From NCBI RefSeq assembly GCF_000384335.2, contig NZ_KQ031382.1, positions 1,054,001 to 1,118,000 on the forward strand: a DNA stretch of 64,000 nucleotides. The letters are read 5' to 3'. Origin of the DNA: Hyphomicrobium sp. 99. GTDB lineage: Bacteria > Pseudomonadota > Alphaproteobacteria > Rhizobiales > Hyphomicrobiaceae. The notes below the pieces were generated by a model. It was not told where the DNA came from and made no database searches. It saw only the letters and a program-made list of their open reading frames with translations. A program made the position numbers and the translations under genes. This document shows positions 27,355-35,504 of this stretch, piece after piece. Each line of letters opens with the position of its first letter. Positions within the stretch are counted from its first letter, which is position 1.

Positions 27355-28241
27355 CGGTCGACGGCAAGTACAAATCCGGCAAGTCGGAGCGTGACGAGAA
27401 TTTTCCTGTCGCGTCGCGCATCATTGCCTCGCGTCACCGCGCGCCGATCCTCGCGTTCTATCGCTTTGCCCGTGCCGCCGATGATGCCGCCGATCATCCG
27501 ACACTCGATGCGCAATCGAAGCTTTCGATCCTCGACGCTCTCGAAGAGACGCTGCTCGGCCGGTCCGATGCCGCAGCGGATGCACTCGCGCTCCGCGATC
27601 AGGTGCGGCTGAGAAATCTGAACCCGCAACACGCCCTCGACCTTCTCAAGGCCTTTCGTCAGGACGTTACGAAGAACCGGTACAACACGTGGGACGAGCT
27701 GCTCGATTACTGCCGCTATTCGGCGATGCCGGTCGGCCGGTTCGTGCTCGACGTTCACGGCGAGCCGACGTCGACGTGGAAGCATTCGGATGCATTGTGC
27801 ACGGCCTTGCAGATCATCAATCACCTTCAGGACTGCGCGAAGGACTATCGCAACATTGATCGGGTCTACGTCCCGCTCGACGAACTTGCATCGCATGGAG
27901 CGAGCGTTCGCGATCTGGCCGGGTCCAAAGCCTCACCGGCATTGCGCGCCTGTTTGCAAACGCTGGCTGCGAGAACGGAAAGCCTCATGCCCGAGTCGGC
28001 GCTACTGCCGTCCAGCGTCGCCGATACGCGCCTTGCCGTTGAAACGTCTGTGATCGTCGGACTAGCACGCAAGCTGATCGGGCTGCTGAAAACGCGCGAT
28101 CCGCTTTCCGAGACCGTACACCTTTCAAAACCCTACGCAGCGGTGATTGCTGCGCGCGCAGCGGCCGCCACTCTTGCGGGGCGGACATTCACACGCGCTG
28201 CGTTTACGAAGTCGTCAAGGATGATGCCGCATGAGCGCTGA
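27351..28241 (+). CDS. hpnC: Squalene synthase-like HpnC (hydroxysqualene synthase)
   Basis: Prenyl-transfer enzyme of 296 residues in the squalene/phytoene synthase family. The first aspartate-rich motif is ARAADDAADH and the second NHLQDCAKDYRNIDR. With HpnD and HpnE it replaces classical squalene synthase: HpnD makes presqualene diphosphate from farnesyl diphosphate, HpnC turns this into hydroxysqualene, and HpnE reduces it to squalene. It overlaps hpnB by four bases and hpnD by eleven, indicating tight co-translation. Confidence 0.93.
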   Translation: MTVDGKYKSGKSERDENFPVASRIIASRHRAPILAFYRFARAADDAADHPTLDAQSKLSILDALEETLLGRSDAAADALALRDQVRLRNLNPQHALDLLKAFRQDVTKNRYNTWDELLDYCRYSAMPVGRFVLDVHGEPTSTWKHSDALCTALQIINHLQDCAKDYRNIDRVYVPLDELASHGASVRDLAGSKASPALRACLQTLAARTESLMPESALLPSSVADTRLAVETSVIVGLARKLIGLLKTRDPLSETVHLSKPYAAVIAARAAAATLAGRTFTRAAFTKSSRMMPHER

Positions 28242-29073
28242 AATCAACACTCTGGTTGCTGAAGAAACGCCCGCCGCGGCAAGCAGCTCGTTTTATGCTG
28301 CCATGCGGGTTCTTCCGCGTGAGCAGCGCGAGGCGATGTATCACGTCTATGCATTTTGCAGGGCCGTGGACGACGTTGCCGATAACAGCGGCCCGAGGGA
28401 TCTCCGCCTTGCCGACCTCGTCCAATATCGCGACGACATCGAAGAACTCTACGCAACCGGCCGCCGGACACCGCGAACGCGCGACCTCGCGGGTCCGATC
28501 GCGCAATACGGCCTGCTGAAGGAGGATTTCATCGCCGTCATCGATGGCATGGAGATGGATATCGTCCGCGATCTTCGCGCGCCCGAATGGAAAGTCCTCG
28601 ATCTCTATTGCGATCGTGCCGCCTCGGCGGTCGGAAGATTGTCCGTTCGAATTTTCGGCATGGAAGAAGCGCCAGGAATTGAGCTTTCGCACAACCTAGG
28701 ACGCGCGCTGCAGCTGACGAACATTCTGCGCGATATCGATGAAGACGCGAGCATGGGCCGTCTCTATCTCCCGAAAGAGGCATTGCGCGAGAGTGGTCTT
28801 GCAGAACTTTCAATCGCCGAAATTCTCGCTGATCCGCGGCTTGATGGCGTCTGCCGCGGCATCGCCGAGAAGGCGCGGAAATACTACGACGTGTCGGAAG
28901 CCATCATGGCGCGCAGCTCACGCCGGTCGGTCAGATCGCCGCGAATGATGGCAACCGTCTATCGGGGTATCCTCGAGAAACTGATTGCACGGGGATGGCG
29001 AGCGCCGCGCGTTGATGTGCGCCGCTCCAAGCGCACCGTCCTCTGGGCGGTTCTGCGTGACGGCATTTTTTAG
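28231..29073 (+). CDS. hpnD: Presqualene diphosphate synthase HpnD
   Basis: Squalene/phytoene synthase family enzyme of 280 residues that condenses two farnesyl diphosphates to presqualene diphosphate. Both aspartate motifs are intact (FCRAVDDVADN and TNILRDIDEDASMGRLYLP), with the YCDRAASAVG helix typical of trans-prenyl synthases. The start lies inside the end of hpnC and the stop directly abuts the hpnE ATG. Confidence 0.94.
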   Translation: MSAEINTLVAEETPAAASSSFYAAMRVLPREQREAMYHVYAFCRAVDDVADNSGPRDLRLADLVQYRDDIEELYATGRRTPRTRDLAGPIAQYGLLKEDFIAVIDGMEMDIVRDLRAPEWKVLDLYCDRAASAVGRLSVRIFGMEEAPGIELSHNLGRALQLTNILRDIDEDASMGRLYLPKEALRESGLAELSIAEILADPRLDGVCRGIAEKARKYYDVSEAIMARSSRRSVRSPRMMATVYRGILEKLIARGWRAPRVDVRRSKRTVLWAVLRDGIF

Positions 29074-30327
29074 ATGAGCGACGGCACTGTTCACATCGTC
29101 GGGGCCGGTCTCGCCGGTCTTTCGGCGGCGGTCACGCTTGTCAGCCGCGGGCGCAAGGTCGTCATCCACGAGTTGGCGCGCCATGCCGGCGGACGCTGCC
29201 GCTCATATTTCGAGTCTGCGCTCGGACTGACGATCGACAACGGCAACCATTTGCTGCTGTCAGGAAATGACAGCGCGCTTCGCTACCTGAATACGATCGG
29301 CGGCAGGCATCTGCTCGACGACCCGGAGCACTCGGAATTTGCTTTTTGCGATTTCGCATCCGGCGAGCGCTGGACGCTGAGACCGAACGACGGGCCGCTG
29401 CCGTGGTGGATCTTCTCGGAGAGCCGCCGCGTGCCGAACACGCGCGCGATTGATTACCTTCGGCTCGGAAGTCTTCTCCAAGCGAAAAGTAGCGATACGA
29501 TCACGCAGCGGGTTGATTCCGGGTCGCCGGTCTTCACGCGCCTCCTGCACCCGGTGTTGCTCGCGGCGCTGAACTGCGATCCCTCCGAAGGCTCCGCAAA
29601 ACTCGCCGGCGCAGTCATTCGCGAAACACTCGCGCGCGGTGGAAAAGCCTGCCGCCCTTTGTTCGCGGCTAACGGATTGGGACCGGCGCTCGTCGATCCC
29701 GCGCTTTCGTTTCTCGGCAAACGCGGCGCGGAATTGCGATTCGACCATTCATTGAGATCGATCGAATTTGGCGCCGGTCGCGTCCGCGCGTTGCAATTCG
29801 CTGAAGGCGCCGTTGAACTCAAGGATGCCGATGATGTCGTTCTGGCAGTGCCCGCGTGGGTCGCCCGGACTCTGATTCCAGATATCGTCGTGCCGACTGA
29901 ATACCGGTCGATCTGCAACGCGCACTTTGCCATCACGCCGCCCGCGAACCTCCCGAAGATCATGGGCATCGTCAACGCGACGACGGAATGGTTGTTCGCA
30001 TTCGAAAACCGTTTGTCGGTTACCGTCAGTTCTGCAGATCGCTTCAATGAGGCAGAGAGAGAACCGCTCGCACGCCAGATCTGGACTGAGGTTGCGAAAA
30101 TCGCCCGCCTCGACGCAGAGCTTCCGCGTTGGCAGATCGTCAAAGAGCGGCGCGCGACTTTTGCCGCCACACCCGGACAGAATGCCCTGCGGCCGAAAGC
30201 GCGCACACGCTGGAAAAACCTGATTCTCGCAGGCGATTGGACTGATACCGGACTTCCGGCCACGATTGAGGGCGCGATAAGGTCAGGTGAGGGGGCCGCG
30301 AAACTGGCGATGTCGGCGCACTTCTGA
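29074..30327 (+). CDS. hpnE: Hydroxysqualene dehydroxylase HpnE
   Basis: FAD-dependent enzyme of 417 residues that removes the hydroxyl from hydroxysqualene to give squalene. The dinucleotide-binding motif VGAGLAGLSAAVTL opens the protein and the C-terminal FAD contact appears in LILAGDWTDTGLPATIEGAIRSGE. Both are typical of the phytoene desaturase/amine oxidase fold. It follows hpnD without a gap and is 30 bp upstream of the cyclase gene. Confidence 0.92.
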   Translation: MSDGTVHIVGAGLAGLSAAVTLVSRGRKVVIHELARHAGGRCRSYFESALGLTIDNGNHLLLSGNDSALRYLNTIGGRHLLDDPEHSEFAFCDFASGERWTLRPNDGPLPWWIFSESRRVPNTRAIDYLRLGSLLQAKSSDTITQRVDSGSPVFTRLLHPVLLAALNCDPSEGSAKLAGAVIRETLARGGKACRPLFAANGLGPALVDPALSFLGKRGAELRFDHSLRSIEFGAGRVRALQFAEGAVELKDADDVVLAVPAWVARTLIPDIVVPTEYRSICNAHFAITPPANLPKIMGIVNATTEWLFAFENRLSVTVSSADRFNEAEREPLARQIWTEVAKIARLDAELPRWQIVKERRATFAATPGQNALRPKARTRWKNLILAGDWTDTGLPATIEGAIRSGEGAAKLAMSAHF

Positions 30328-30357
30328 TAGGACGCTCGAACTTCTGGGAGAGCATCT

Positions 30358-32358
30358 ATGAATTTCGACTCTGCAGCGCAGTCCGCTCGGCTGGCGTCCG
30401 CCACCGCGACGCGCGAGATCTCAACGCCTGACATCGAAAACGCGATAAACAAAGCGAAGAACGCGCTTCTGTCACTACAGCGGGACGACGGTCATTTCGT
30501 GTTCGAGCTCGAGGCGGATGCGACGATCCCGGCAGAATATGTTCTGATGCGCCATTATCTGGCCGAGCCGGTGGACGCAGCCCTCGAAGCCAAGATCGCC
30601 AACTATCTCCGCCGGATTCAGTCGGAAGACGGCGGCTGGCCGCTCTTTCATGATGGTGAGTCGAATATCAGCGCGAGCGTGAAGGCATACTTCGCGCTGA
30701 AGATGATCGGCGTCGGCACCGAAGAGCCTTACATGAAGAAGGCGCGCGGCTGGATCCTGTCGCAAGGCGGCGCGTCCCACAGCAACGTGTTTACGCGCAA
30801 CCTGCTGGCGCTTTTTGGCGCCGTGCCTTGGACAGGCGTCCCAGTGATGCCCGTCGAGATCATGGTGTTGCCGCGATGGTTTCCGTTCCATCTCGACAAG
30901 ATTTCTTACTGGGCGCGCACAGTGGTGGTGCCGCTCACCGTGCTCAACGCCTTGAAGCCCAGGGCGCGGAATCCGAAAGGCGTCGGCATTCCCGAACTAT
31001 TCACGATCCCGCCGGAGGACGTCAAAGTCTGGCCGAAGGGTCCGCATCAGAAATCCCCGTGGTCGGAAATTTTTGGCGCGATCGATCGGGTGCTCCGTGC
31101 CACTCAGCCGTTCTTTCCGAAGTCGATACGCAAGCGCTCGATCGACAAGGCCGTTGCGTTCGTCGATGAGCGATTGAATGGCGAAGACGGCTTGGGCGCG
31201 ATCTTCCCCGCGATGGTCAACGCGCTGCTGGTCTACGACGCACTCGGCTATCCGCACGACCATCCGAATTACGTGACCGCTCGGGGATCGATCGAGAAGC
31301 TGCTGATCGTCAAGGATGACGAAGCTTACTGTCAGCCTTGCCTATCGCCGGTTTGGGACACCGCGCTTTCCACTCATGCGCTCTTGGAAGTGGGCGACAC
31401 CCAAGCCGAAGCAAGCGCTGAGCGTGCGCTCCAATGGCTGAAGCCGCTGCAGGTGCTCAATACCGTCGGCGACTGGGCCGCGAGCCGGCCAGGCATTCGT
31501 CCTGGCGGCTGGGCATTCCAATATGCAAATCCCCATTATCCCGATACCGACGACACCGCCGTCGTTGTGATGGCGATGGACCGCTCTTTGGGACGCGCTC
31601 CGCAAGCCGACAATTCCTATCGTGAAGCGATTGAACGCGGCCGCGAGTGGATCGTTGGCATGCAAAGCAAAAATGGCGGCTGGGGTGCTTTCGACGCCGA
31701 CAACACGTACGAATACCTCAATCAGATTCCATTTTCCGATCATGGGGCTCTGCTCGATCCGCCGACGGCCGACGTCTCCGCGCGCTGCGTCTCAATGCTG
31801 GCACAACTCGGTGAGCGCCACGGACAGAGCTATGTGCTCGACACTGCGGTGAGCTACCTCGAACGGACCCAGGAAAAGGACGGCAGCTGGTATGGCCGTT
31901 GGGGGATGAATTACATTTACGGCACATGGTCGGTGCTGTGCGCTCTGAACGCCGCCGGCGTCGACCCGAAGTCGAGCGTCGTCCGCAAGGCGGTCGGCTG
32001 GCTTCTGTCGATCCAGAATGCCGACGGTGGGTGGGGCGAGGCCGGGGATAGCTACAAGCTCGACTACAAGGCCTACGAAACGGCCCCGAGCACGGCATCG
32101 CAAACGGCATGGGCGCTGATGGGATTGATGGCAGCCGGCGAGGTCGATCATCCCGCTGTTCGGAAAGGCATCGCTTATCTAGCGACGTCCCAAGCCTCTG
32201 ACGGCTTCTGGAACGAAAAGCATTTCACGGCGACGGGCTTTCCGCGCGTCTTTTATCTCCGCTACCATGGTTATTCGAAATTCTTTCCGATGTGGGCTTT
32301 GGCCCGCTATCGCAACCTCAAGGCCTCGAATTCAAGATCAGTGACAGTTGGGATGTGA
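30358..32358 (+). CDS. shc: Squalene-hopene cyclase
   Basis: Membrane-associated cyclase of 666 residues (also named hpnF) that folds squalene into hopene/diplopterol. The protonating motif DTDDTA is at residues 396-401. Several QW repeats (for example QSEDGGWPLF, QSKNGGWGAF, QNADGGWGE) brace the alpha/alpha barrels. The ribosome site GGGAGAG is 5 bp before the ATG. Length and motifs are complete, so an active enzyme is expected. Confidence 0.96.
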   Translation: MNFDSAAQSARLASATATREISTPDIENAINKAKNALLSLQRDDGHFVFELEADATIPAEYVLMRHYLAEPVDAALEAKIANYLRRIQSEDGGWPLFHDGESNISASVKAYFALKMIGVGTEEPYMKKARGWILSQGGASHSNVFTRNLLALFGAVPWTGVPVMPVEIMVLPRWFPFHLDKISYWARTVVVPLTVLNALKPRARNPKGVGIPELFTIPPEDVKVWPKGPHQKSPWSEIFGAIDRVLRATQPFFPKSIRKRSIDKAVAFVDERLNGEDGLGAIFPAMVNALLVYDALGYPHDHPNYVTARGSIEKLLIVKDDEAYCQPCLSPVWDTALSTHALLEVGDTQAEASAERALQWLKPLQVLNTVGDWAASRPGIRPGGWAFQYANPHYPDTDDTAVVVMAMDRSLGRAPQADNSYREAIERGREWIVGMQSKNGGWGAFDADNTYEYLNQIPFSDHGALLDPPTADVSARCVSMLAQLGERHGQSYVLDTAVSYLERTQEKDGSWYGRWGMNYIYGTWSVLCALNAAGVDPKSSVVRKAVGWLLSIQNADGGWGEAGDSYKLDYKAYETAPSTASQTAWALMGLMAAGEVDHPAVRKGIAYLATSQASDGFWNEKHFTATGFPRVFYLRYHGYSKFFPMWALARYRNLKASNSRSVTVGM

Positions 32359-32405
32359 GCGGATAGTCTGGGGTCGGGGACTAATCTGAGGGATGATGTG
32401 AGGGA

Positions 32406-33086
32406 ATGAAGGGGGGAATACTCGCCGCAACGGGGCTGCGAGCGGAAGCTCGGGTCGCGCAACGATCCGGGCGCGTGAAGGCGCTTGCCTGCGGTGGCAA
32501 CGAGAAACGCCTCGTCTCCCTGATCGAGGAAACCATCCTGGGCGGTGGCATCCGCGGCATCATCAGCTTCGGCATCGCGGGAGGCCTGAGGCCGGGTTTG
32601 CCGTCGGGAACGATCGTCGTGGGTACCTCCGTCATCGCCAACGGCACGACTTACGTTGCCGACGAACGCTGGAGCGACAGCCTGTTCGAGTCGCTACCGA
32701 AAGCAGAGACAGGCGCAATCGCAGCATCGAATGCGGTCGTTTCACGCCCCGCCGAAAAGCAAGATCTCTATATGACGACCGGCGCGTTCGCAGCCGATAT
32801 GGAAAGCCACGTCGTTGCGCATTTGGCCAAACAATACGGATTGCCGTTTGCCGTGCTGCGCGTAATTGCTGATCCGGCAAGTCAAAGGGTTCCTCCGGCA
32901 GCCATCAACGGCCTTAAGCCGGACGGAACGCCGAACATTCCCGGCGTTCTCAAATCGTTGATGTCTCAGCCGGGTCAGCTCCCGGATCTGTTGCGGGCCG
33001 CCGCCGCGACCCGCCGAGCGATGCAGCGATTATTCGGCTGCCACCGGTTTCTGGGCCCGGGCCTCGGCTTCGCTGATCTCCGCTAG
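32406..33086 (+). CDS. hpnG: Hopanoid-associated phosphorylase HpnG
   Basis: Nucleoside phosphorylase-like enzyme of 226 residues that removes adenine from adenosylhopane to yield phosphoribosylhopane. The start region ILAATGLRAEARVAQ, GIRGIISFGIAGGL and the MESHVVAHLAKQYGLPFAVLRVIAD block are typical of HpnG within the PNP/MTAN fold. It closes the plus-strand operon. Its last 57 bp overlap the end of hpnH, which is encoded on the other strand. The ATG at 32406 sits very close to its GAGGGA site, so initiation may be weak. Confidence 0.9.
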   Translation: MKGGILAATGLRAEARVAQRSGRVKALACGGNEKRLVSLIEETILGGGIRGIISFGIAGGLRPGLPSGTIVVGTSVIANGTTYVADERWSDSLFESLPKAETGAIAASNAVVSRPAEKQDLYMTTGAFAADMESHVVAHLAKQYGLPFAVLRVIADPASQRVPPAAINGLKPDGTPNIPGVLKSLMSQPGQLPDLLRAAAATRRAMQRLFGCHRFLGPGLGFADLR

Positions 33087-34178
33087 CTTGTTCTCGACGT
33101 GCCGCGAGAATACGAACTCAGCCGGACGCTGCTTATCGAGCGCAATTTCGGGCGCCATCGGACCATCCGTCTTCACGCCTCTCAGCGCGACGGCGGCGAT
33201 CTTCCAGGGCTTCTTCACCGCGTCCATGACGGCCGTCGCTTCAAAGCCTGAGTGCACCATGCAGTCCGCGCACTTCTCGTAATTGCCGGTGCCGTACTTG
33301 TCCCAGTCGGTGCCTTCCATCAGCTCCTTGAAGGTCTTCGCGTAGCCTTCGCCGAGCAGGTAGCAGGGCCGCTGCCAGCCGAACACCGTGCGCGTGGGGT
33401 TGCCCCATGGCGTGCACTGATAGGTCTGGTTGCCGGCAAGGAAATCGAGGAACAAGCCCGACTGGAAGAACGGCCACGCACGACCGCCCTTTCCGAGCTT
33501 GAAGATATCGCGGAAGAGCTGCTTCGTCTTTGTGCGATTGAGGAAGTGCTGCTGATCGGGCGCGCGCTCATAGGCGTAGCCGGGTGAAATGGTGACCCCG
33601 CCGATGTCGAGCTTTTTCATCTCATCGAGGAACTTCGCGACCTGCTCGGCCTTTGCGTCGCTGAACAGCGTCGTATTGATGTTGACGCGGAAGCCCTTCG
33701 CCTTTGCGACTTTGATCGCCTCGATCGCGCGATCGTACACGCCCTTCTGGCAAACCGACCTGTCGTGCATCTCCTTGTCGCCGTCGAGATGAATCGACCA
33801 GTTGAAATTCTTGTGCGGCTTGTAGAGATGGATCTTCTTCTCGAGCAGCAGCGCGTTGGTGCAGACGGTGACGAACTTGCCCTTCTTGAGCGCGCCTTCG
33901 ACGATCTCCGGCAGCTCCTTGTGAAGCAGCGGTTCGCCGCCAGCCAGCACGACGACCGGCGCTCCGCATTCATCCATCGAATGCAGCGCGTCAGCGACCG
34001 AGATGCGCTGATTGAGGATCTTATCGGGATAGTCGATCTTTCCGCAGCCCGCACACGCGAGGTTGCAGCGGAAGAGCGGCTCGAGCATCAGCACGAGCGG
34101 ATAGCGTTTGCGGCCCCTGAGGTGCTGTCCGATGACGTAGGCACCTACCGACAAAGCTTGGTTTAATGGAATTCCCAC
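33030..34178 (-). CDS. hpnH: Adenosyl-hopene transferase HpnH (radical SAM)
   Basis: Radical SAM enzyme of 382 residues that joins adenosine to hopene, the first step of side-chain extension. The iron-sulfur motif is C38-x3-C42-x2-C45 (RCNLACAGCGKIDYP), followed by the VVLAGGEPLLH strand and a C-terminal DUF3463 region with further Cys residues (EKCADCMVHSG). It starts with GTG at 34178, with AAGGAG about 9 bp upstream. It converges on hpnG, its substrate's next enzyme, and the two coding ends overlap by 57 bp. The gene upstream on the same strand is ispH. Confidence 0.95.
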   Translation of the reverse strand: MGIPLNQALSVGAYVIGQHLRGRKRYPLVLMLEPLFRCNLACAGCGKIDYPDKILNQRISVADALHSMDECGAPVVVLAGGEPLLHKELPEIVEGALKKGKFVTVCTNALLLEKKIHLYKPHKNFNWSIHLDGDKEMHDRSVCQKGVYDRAIEAIKVAKAKGFRVNINTTLFSDAKAEQVAKFLDEMKKLDIGGVTISPGYAYERAPDQQHFLNRTKTKQLFRDIFKLGKGGRAWPFFQSGLFLDFLAGNQTYQCTPWGNPTRTVFGWQRPCYLLGEGYAKTFKELMEGTDWDKYGTGNYEKCADCMVHSGFEATAVMDAVKKPWKIAAVALRGVKTDGPMAPEIALDKQRPAEFVFSRHVENKLAEISEAEARAQKPVAAE

Positions 34179-34224
34179 CCGATAGGGCTCCTTCTAGCGG
34201 CGCTCGAACCAGTATTATCACCGA

Positions 34225-35154
34225 TCATGATGCTTCGAGCAATTCAGGCGGTAGGCGGAAAGTAATTTTCTCCTCGACGCCATCGAGTATTTCGATCTCG
34301 ATCGGCGAGATCCGTCCGATGGTGGCAAGGACATCTTCGACAAGAACATCAGGCGCCGAAGCACCTGCTGTTACGCCAACTACATTCATTCCGGCAAGCC
34401 ATGCCGGATCAACCTCGCTGCCGTCTGCGACGAGATAGCTTGGTATGCCGCATTCGGCGCCGATCTCGCGCAACCTGTTCGAGTTCGAGCTATTACTGGC
34501 GCCCACCACCAAAAGCACTTCGGCGGATTGGCAGAGGTCACGAACAGCCGTTTGCCGATTTTGCGTAGCATAACAGATGTCGCGCGTTTCCGGTCCAATG
34601 ACGTCGGTGAACCGGCTTTTCACGGCCTCGATGGTCGACCGGGTGTCGTCCACGCTCAACGTCGTCTGCGTGATGTAGGCAACCGGCGTTTCATCCGGAA
34701 GATCGAGGTTGGCGACATCCTCACGGTTCTCGACAAGGTAAACGGGTCCCGAGATGCGTCCGAGCGTGCCTTCAATCTCAGGATGTCCGGCATGCCCGAT
34801 CAGGATCACGGTACGTCCGAGCGACGAATAGCGCTGGCCCTGCTTATGGACCTTTGAAACGAGGGGACATGTCGCGTCGACGACCCTGAGGCGGCGCGAT
34901 TTCGCATCGTCCTCGATGCCGTGCGATACCCCGTGAGCGCTGAAAATCGTGACCGCGCCGTCCGGGATTTCCGCGAGATCCTCGACGAAATGCGCGCCCT
35001 TAGCCTTCAGATCCTCGACGACATGGCGGTTGTGAACGATCTCGTGGCGCACGTAGACAGGTCCGTCCCGCCGCGCGAGCGAACGCTCGACGATATCGAT
35101 CGCCCGAACTACGCCTGCGCAAAAACCCCGGGGCTGCGCCAAAATCACTTTCAT
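34225..35154 (-). CDS. ispH: 4-hydroxy-3-methylbut-2-enyl diphosphate reductase
   Basis: Last enzyme of the MEP pathway (309 residues), an iron-sulfur protein giving IPP and DMAPP. The conserved Cys residues are in [23 protein letters not shown] and [11 protein letters not shown], and the HEIVHN and SAHGVS motifs are intact. The ATG at 35154 ([14 protein letters not shown]) matches family starts. It sits 46 bp upstream of hpnH on the same strand, so precursor supply and hopanoid extension are probably co-expressed. Confidence 0.95.
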   Translation of the reverse strand: MKVILAQPRGFCAGVVRAIDIVERSLARRDGPVYVRHEIVHNRHVVEDLKAKGAHFVEDLAEIPDGAVTIFSAHGVSHGIEDDAKSRRLRVVDATCPLVSKVHKQGQRYSSLGRTVILIGHAGHPEIEGTLGRISGPVYLVENREDVANLDLPDETPVAYITQTTLSVDDTRSTIEAVKSRFTDVIGPETRDICYATQNRQTAVRDLCQSAEVLLVVGASNSSNSNRLREIGAECGIPSYLVADGSEVDPAWLAGMNVVGVTAGASAPDVLVEDVLATIGRISPIEIEILDGVEEKITFRLPPELLEAS

Positions 35155-35504
35155 GCAGAAACCCCCGTTCTGCCGGCGCGCAATTGCTTTGCGCCGTGGA
35201 AGACTTAGTACGGCAATGCAGTCCGATTGATGACGTTCAACGCGCCGTGCCCCACTCGTCCCCGACATTTACGCATTATCGAGATTGATCGGCAGCCGGG
35301 GCAACGTCGCGGCTTTCATGCTGTTGACGTGACGTGTCTCAAAAGCAACACACTGGACGAGGCCACGTCATTCATCTGCTCGACAGGTTCGGCATCGTAG
35401 GTGAGCTGCTAACAGATCCATCAAAGATTATCATGAGTCCGTTCTAGAATGATCCTTCACGACCTCGATATCCAACACCATCCAAGACAACCATCGGCGG
35501 CTGC
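35155..35504. other. Gene-free divergent region between ispH and hpnN
   Basis: No gene is seen in these 350 bp. It must hold the promoters for ispH-hpnH (minus) and hpnN (plus). A weak minus-strand sigma-70-like pair is possible (TTGCCC at 35304-35299, 18 bp, GATAAT at 35280-35275). For hpnN I find no convincing promoter. Confidence 0.3.
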
